A stretch of 64,000 nt of DNA, taken from Larkinella soli (GTDB taxonomy: Bacteria > Bacteroidota > Bacteroidia > Cytophagales > Spirosomataceae). Below are positions 62,559-64,000 of this stretch, in pieces. The notes beneath the pieces were generated by a model. The model was not told the origin of the DNA. It did no database searches and worked only from the letters and a program-made list of their open reading frames with translations. The position numbers and the translations under genes were made by a program. The stretch covers positions 1,971 through 65,970 of the forward strand of contig NZ_ML112622.1 in NCBI RefSeq assembly GCF_003703975.1, read 5' to 3'. Every line of letters begins with the position of its first letter. Within the stretch, counting starts at the first letter, position 1.

Positions 62559-64000
62559 ATGTTCGACGGAATCACCATACTTGACGTTTCGGTAAACGTT
62601 GATGCACTGCTGACAAACGAACGTTTGACGTTTGGAACGTTGGTTGATGAGCAAAACGGGGTCATTCTTAATCCTGTCAGAAAGACACATGACCGGGGGC
62701 TAACCTTTCGGCTCGTTCCCCGCCGAACCGGGCAGGGGTATCGGGTTGAGGTAAAAGGGAGTCTGCACAAATTCCACAACAACGGGTTGCATAATGCCGA
62801 TCAATACACTGTCAACGATCTATTGCTGACGCTGGATCAGTTGTCAACTGAATACGGTTTTAACCTGGTTGATTCGGTCATCAATAACATAGAGTTTGGC
62901 GTAAACGTTGAATTGCCGTTTCCAGTTGCCAAAGTCTTAGAAAACCTCATCTGTTACAAAAACCAGCCGTTTGAGGTGGATAGCCATAGCCCGATCCCGT
63001 ATTACGTCTGTGATCGACAACGCTACGTCGTAAAAATGTATGACAAAGGCAAACAGAAAGGGCTAGCCGCTAACGTGCTACGGTTTGAGATTCGGGTTAG
63101 AAAGATGAGGTACTTTGACGGTACGGGGGTTCGACTGCACACCCTGGCCGATTTACTAAACGTAGTTAACTACGGACCGTTAGGCCTTCTACTGGTCGAT
63201 ACGTTCAGTAATATTCTGTTTGACGACCCGGCTATTGATCCAAAAGGCATGAGCAACGATCAGCGGCATATCTACCAGCAAGGCCGGAACCCGCGTTACT
63301 GGCATACGCCCGACAATCTAACGCCAAAACAGGCCGCAACACACCGCCAACGTTTGAGCCGGAACAAAAACCGTTTCCGGGCCTTGCTCGATCAGTACGG
63401 TAGTAACTGGCAAGGTGAGGTTGCCGCGCTCATCCGTCAAACGTGGGACCAATTAACTAGCGTTGACGACCACTTACTGACACGCATTAATCAACACAAA
63501 ACAGCCTGGCAAAATCTAACAAAACCTAACATTTGGAACGGTTTCACGGGGAGAGAATACAGTGAGGAAACAGTGATAAACGAGGGGGAAACCTGTCACA
63601 AATTAACCGGTTTTACCCCGCCTGTCTGTCACGAATTAACCGACTCCCCAACACCCCCACTGTCACAAATTAACCCTTTATATTCCGGGGTACCTTGTGA
63701 CAGCAGGAAATCCGACCAGCCGCGCCTGGTAGTGTGCCCTGTAACGGGCGTCATGATCGAACAGCCACGGCCGGGGCAAAGGTTTGTTTCAAGTGTCGTT
63801 TTGCGGAATGACGACGACTTATTGCTGACGCTCAACCGCCAACATCGGAAATACGCCAAAGGCTCGAAAGAGGACCAATACAGCCGGGCGGCTCACAATG
63901 TCCGCAACCGGGAGAGTAACGAGCGCAACAACCTGGCCCGGCGATTGCGTCGTGTACTCGACACGCCCGGTTTGTTTCCACCTGCTGAGGGAATCCGCCT
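62559..64000 (+). CDS. putative replication initiator protein (partial, runs off window)
   Basis: An open frame of at least 480 codons starting at ATG 62559 and still open at the window end. The first ~300 residues resemble phage/plasmid II/X-type replication proteins of Bacteroidota (VVKMYDKGKQKG and LRFEIRVRKMRYFDG are the recognisable stretches). Residues ~325-385 are a Ser/Thr/Pro-rich linker carrying the DNA repeats described separately. The C-terminal part has CPVTGVMIEQPRPGQRFVS and a basic helix. Function is inferred from similarity and from the origin-like repeats inside it. Confidence 0.6.
   Translation, partial: MFDGITILDVSVNVDALLTNERLTFGTLVDEQNGVILNPVRKTHDRGLTFRLVPRRTGQGYRVEVKGSLHKFHNNGLHNADQYTVNDLLLTLDQLSTEYGFNLVDSVINNIEFGVNVELPFPVAKVLENLICYKNQPFEVDSHSPIPYYVCDRQRYVVKMYDKGKQKGLAANVLRFEIRVRKMRYFDGTGVRLHTLADLLNVVNYGPLGLLLVDTFSNILFDDPAIDPKGMSNDQRHIYQQGRNPRYWHTPDNLTPKQAATHRQRLSRNKNRFRALLDQYGSNWQGEVAALIRQTWDQLTSVDDHLLTRINQHKTAWQNLTKPNIWNGFTGREYSEETVINEGETCHKLTGFTPPVCHELTDSPTPPLSQINPLYSGVPCDSRKSDQPRLVVCPVTGVMIEQPRPGQRFVSSVVLRNDDDLLLTLNRQHRKYAKGSKEDQYSRAAHNVRNRESNERNNLARRLRRVLDTPGLFPPAEGIR
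63593..63703. repeat. Iteron-like direct repeats inside the replication-like ORF
   Basis: Three copies of CTGTCACAAATTAACC (63593-63608, 63626-63641 with one change, 63660-63675), start-to-start spacing 33 and 34 bp, plus an inverted TTGTGACAG at 63695-63703. The first two share a reading frame; the third is shifted, so the protein does not repeat in the same way while the DNA does. This pattern suggests binding sites for an initiator. Confidence 0.82.

Noticed and set aside
63593-63703. CRISPR array
   Set aside because: Only three 16-bp repeats inside an open frame with short spacers, and no cas genes.

Overview
The window looks like a chromosomal segment of a moderately GC-rich Bacteroidota, most likely a Cytophagales/Spirosoma-type bacterium. 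The evidence is a type IX secretion plug protein, a bacillithiol-linked YtxJ, DUF3276/PUR, DUF3667 and DUF5106-type genes, a KDO transferase, and repeated upstream boxes matching the Bacteroidota promoter TTG-N(17-23)-TAnnTTTG instead of Shine-Dalgarno signals. No species can be named from the sequence alone.

1-18 kb is mixed housekeeping: galE, a SirB1-like protein, a phosphopantetheinyl transferase, a WD40 protein, a DivIVA-domain protein, folB, a GH95-like glycosidase, ytxJ, the KDO transferase, rsgA, cystathionine beta-synthase, methylmalonyl-CoA epimerase, an A-type Fe-S carrier, a thioesterase, a GH32 fructan hydrolase and metF. 18-21 kb holds a NarL-type two-component pair with an overlapping membrane gene and an AT-rich unknown gene. 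21-25.3 kb is metH, preceded by a clear SAM-I (S-box) riboswitch and carrying an unusual in-frame palindromic insertion. Together cbs, metF and metH form a dispersed methionine/one-carbon set.

25.3-42.6 kb is a surface-glycan region. It begins with a compact carbamoyltransferase - SGNH hydrolase - DUF5989 - SxtJ-like cassette, then Ppx/GppA, a GNAT-like protein, a flippase, UDP-GlcNAc 2-epimerase, four glycosyltransferases and five methyltransferases (one of FkbM type). Several of these overlap by 4 bp. A 103-bp near-perfect palindromic repeat lies at 40.9 kb. No polymerase or export genes are visible, so the locus is probably only part of the pathway.

42.6-58.7 kb returns to housekeeping: a PAP2 phosphatase, pfkA, a YdcF-like protein, a TlpA-like thioredoxin, DUF58, RlpA, DUF3276, YchF, a LytS/LytR-type two-component pair, the T9SS plug protein, a bestrophin, DUF3667 and an ABC-F ATPase.

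From tRNA-Thr(CGT) at 58.85 kb to the window end is one end of an integrated mobile element. It has a tyrosine integrase beside the tRNA, an AT-rich RteC-like regulator, an excisionase-type HTH protein, two small overlapping unknown genes, and a large replication-initiator-like ORF that runs off the end. Inside that ORF are three 16-bp direct repeats spaced 33 and 34 bp plus an inverted partial copy. They are conserved as DNA rather than protein because the third is in a different reading frame, so they look like iterons of an embedded replication origin. This is the most interesting signal in the window.
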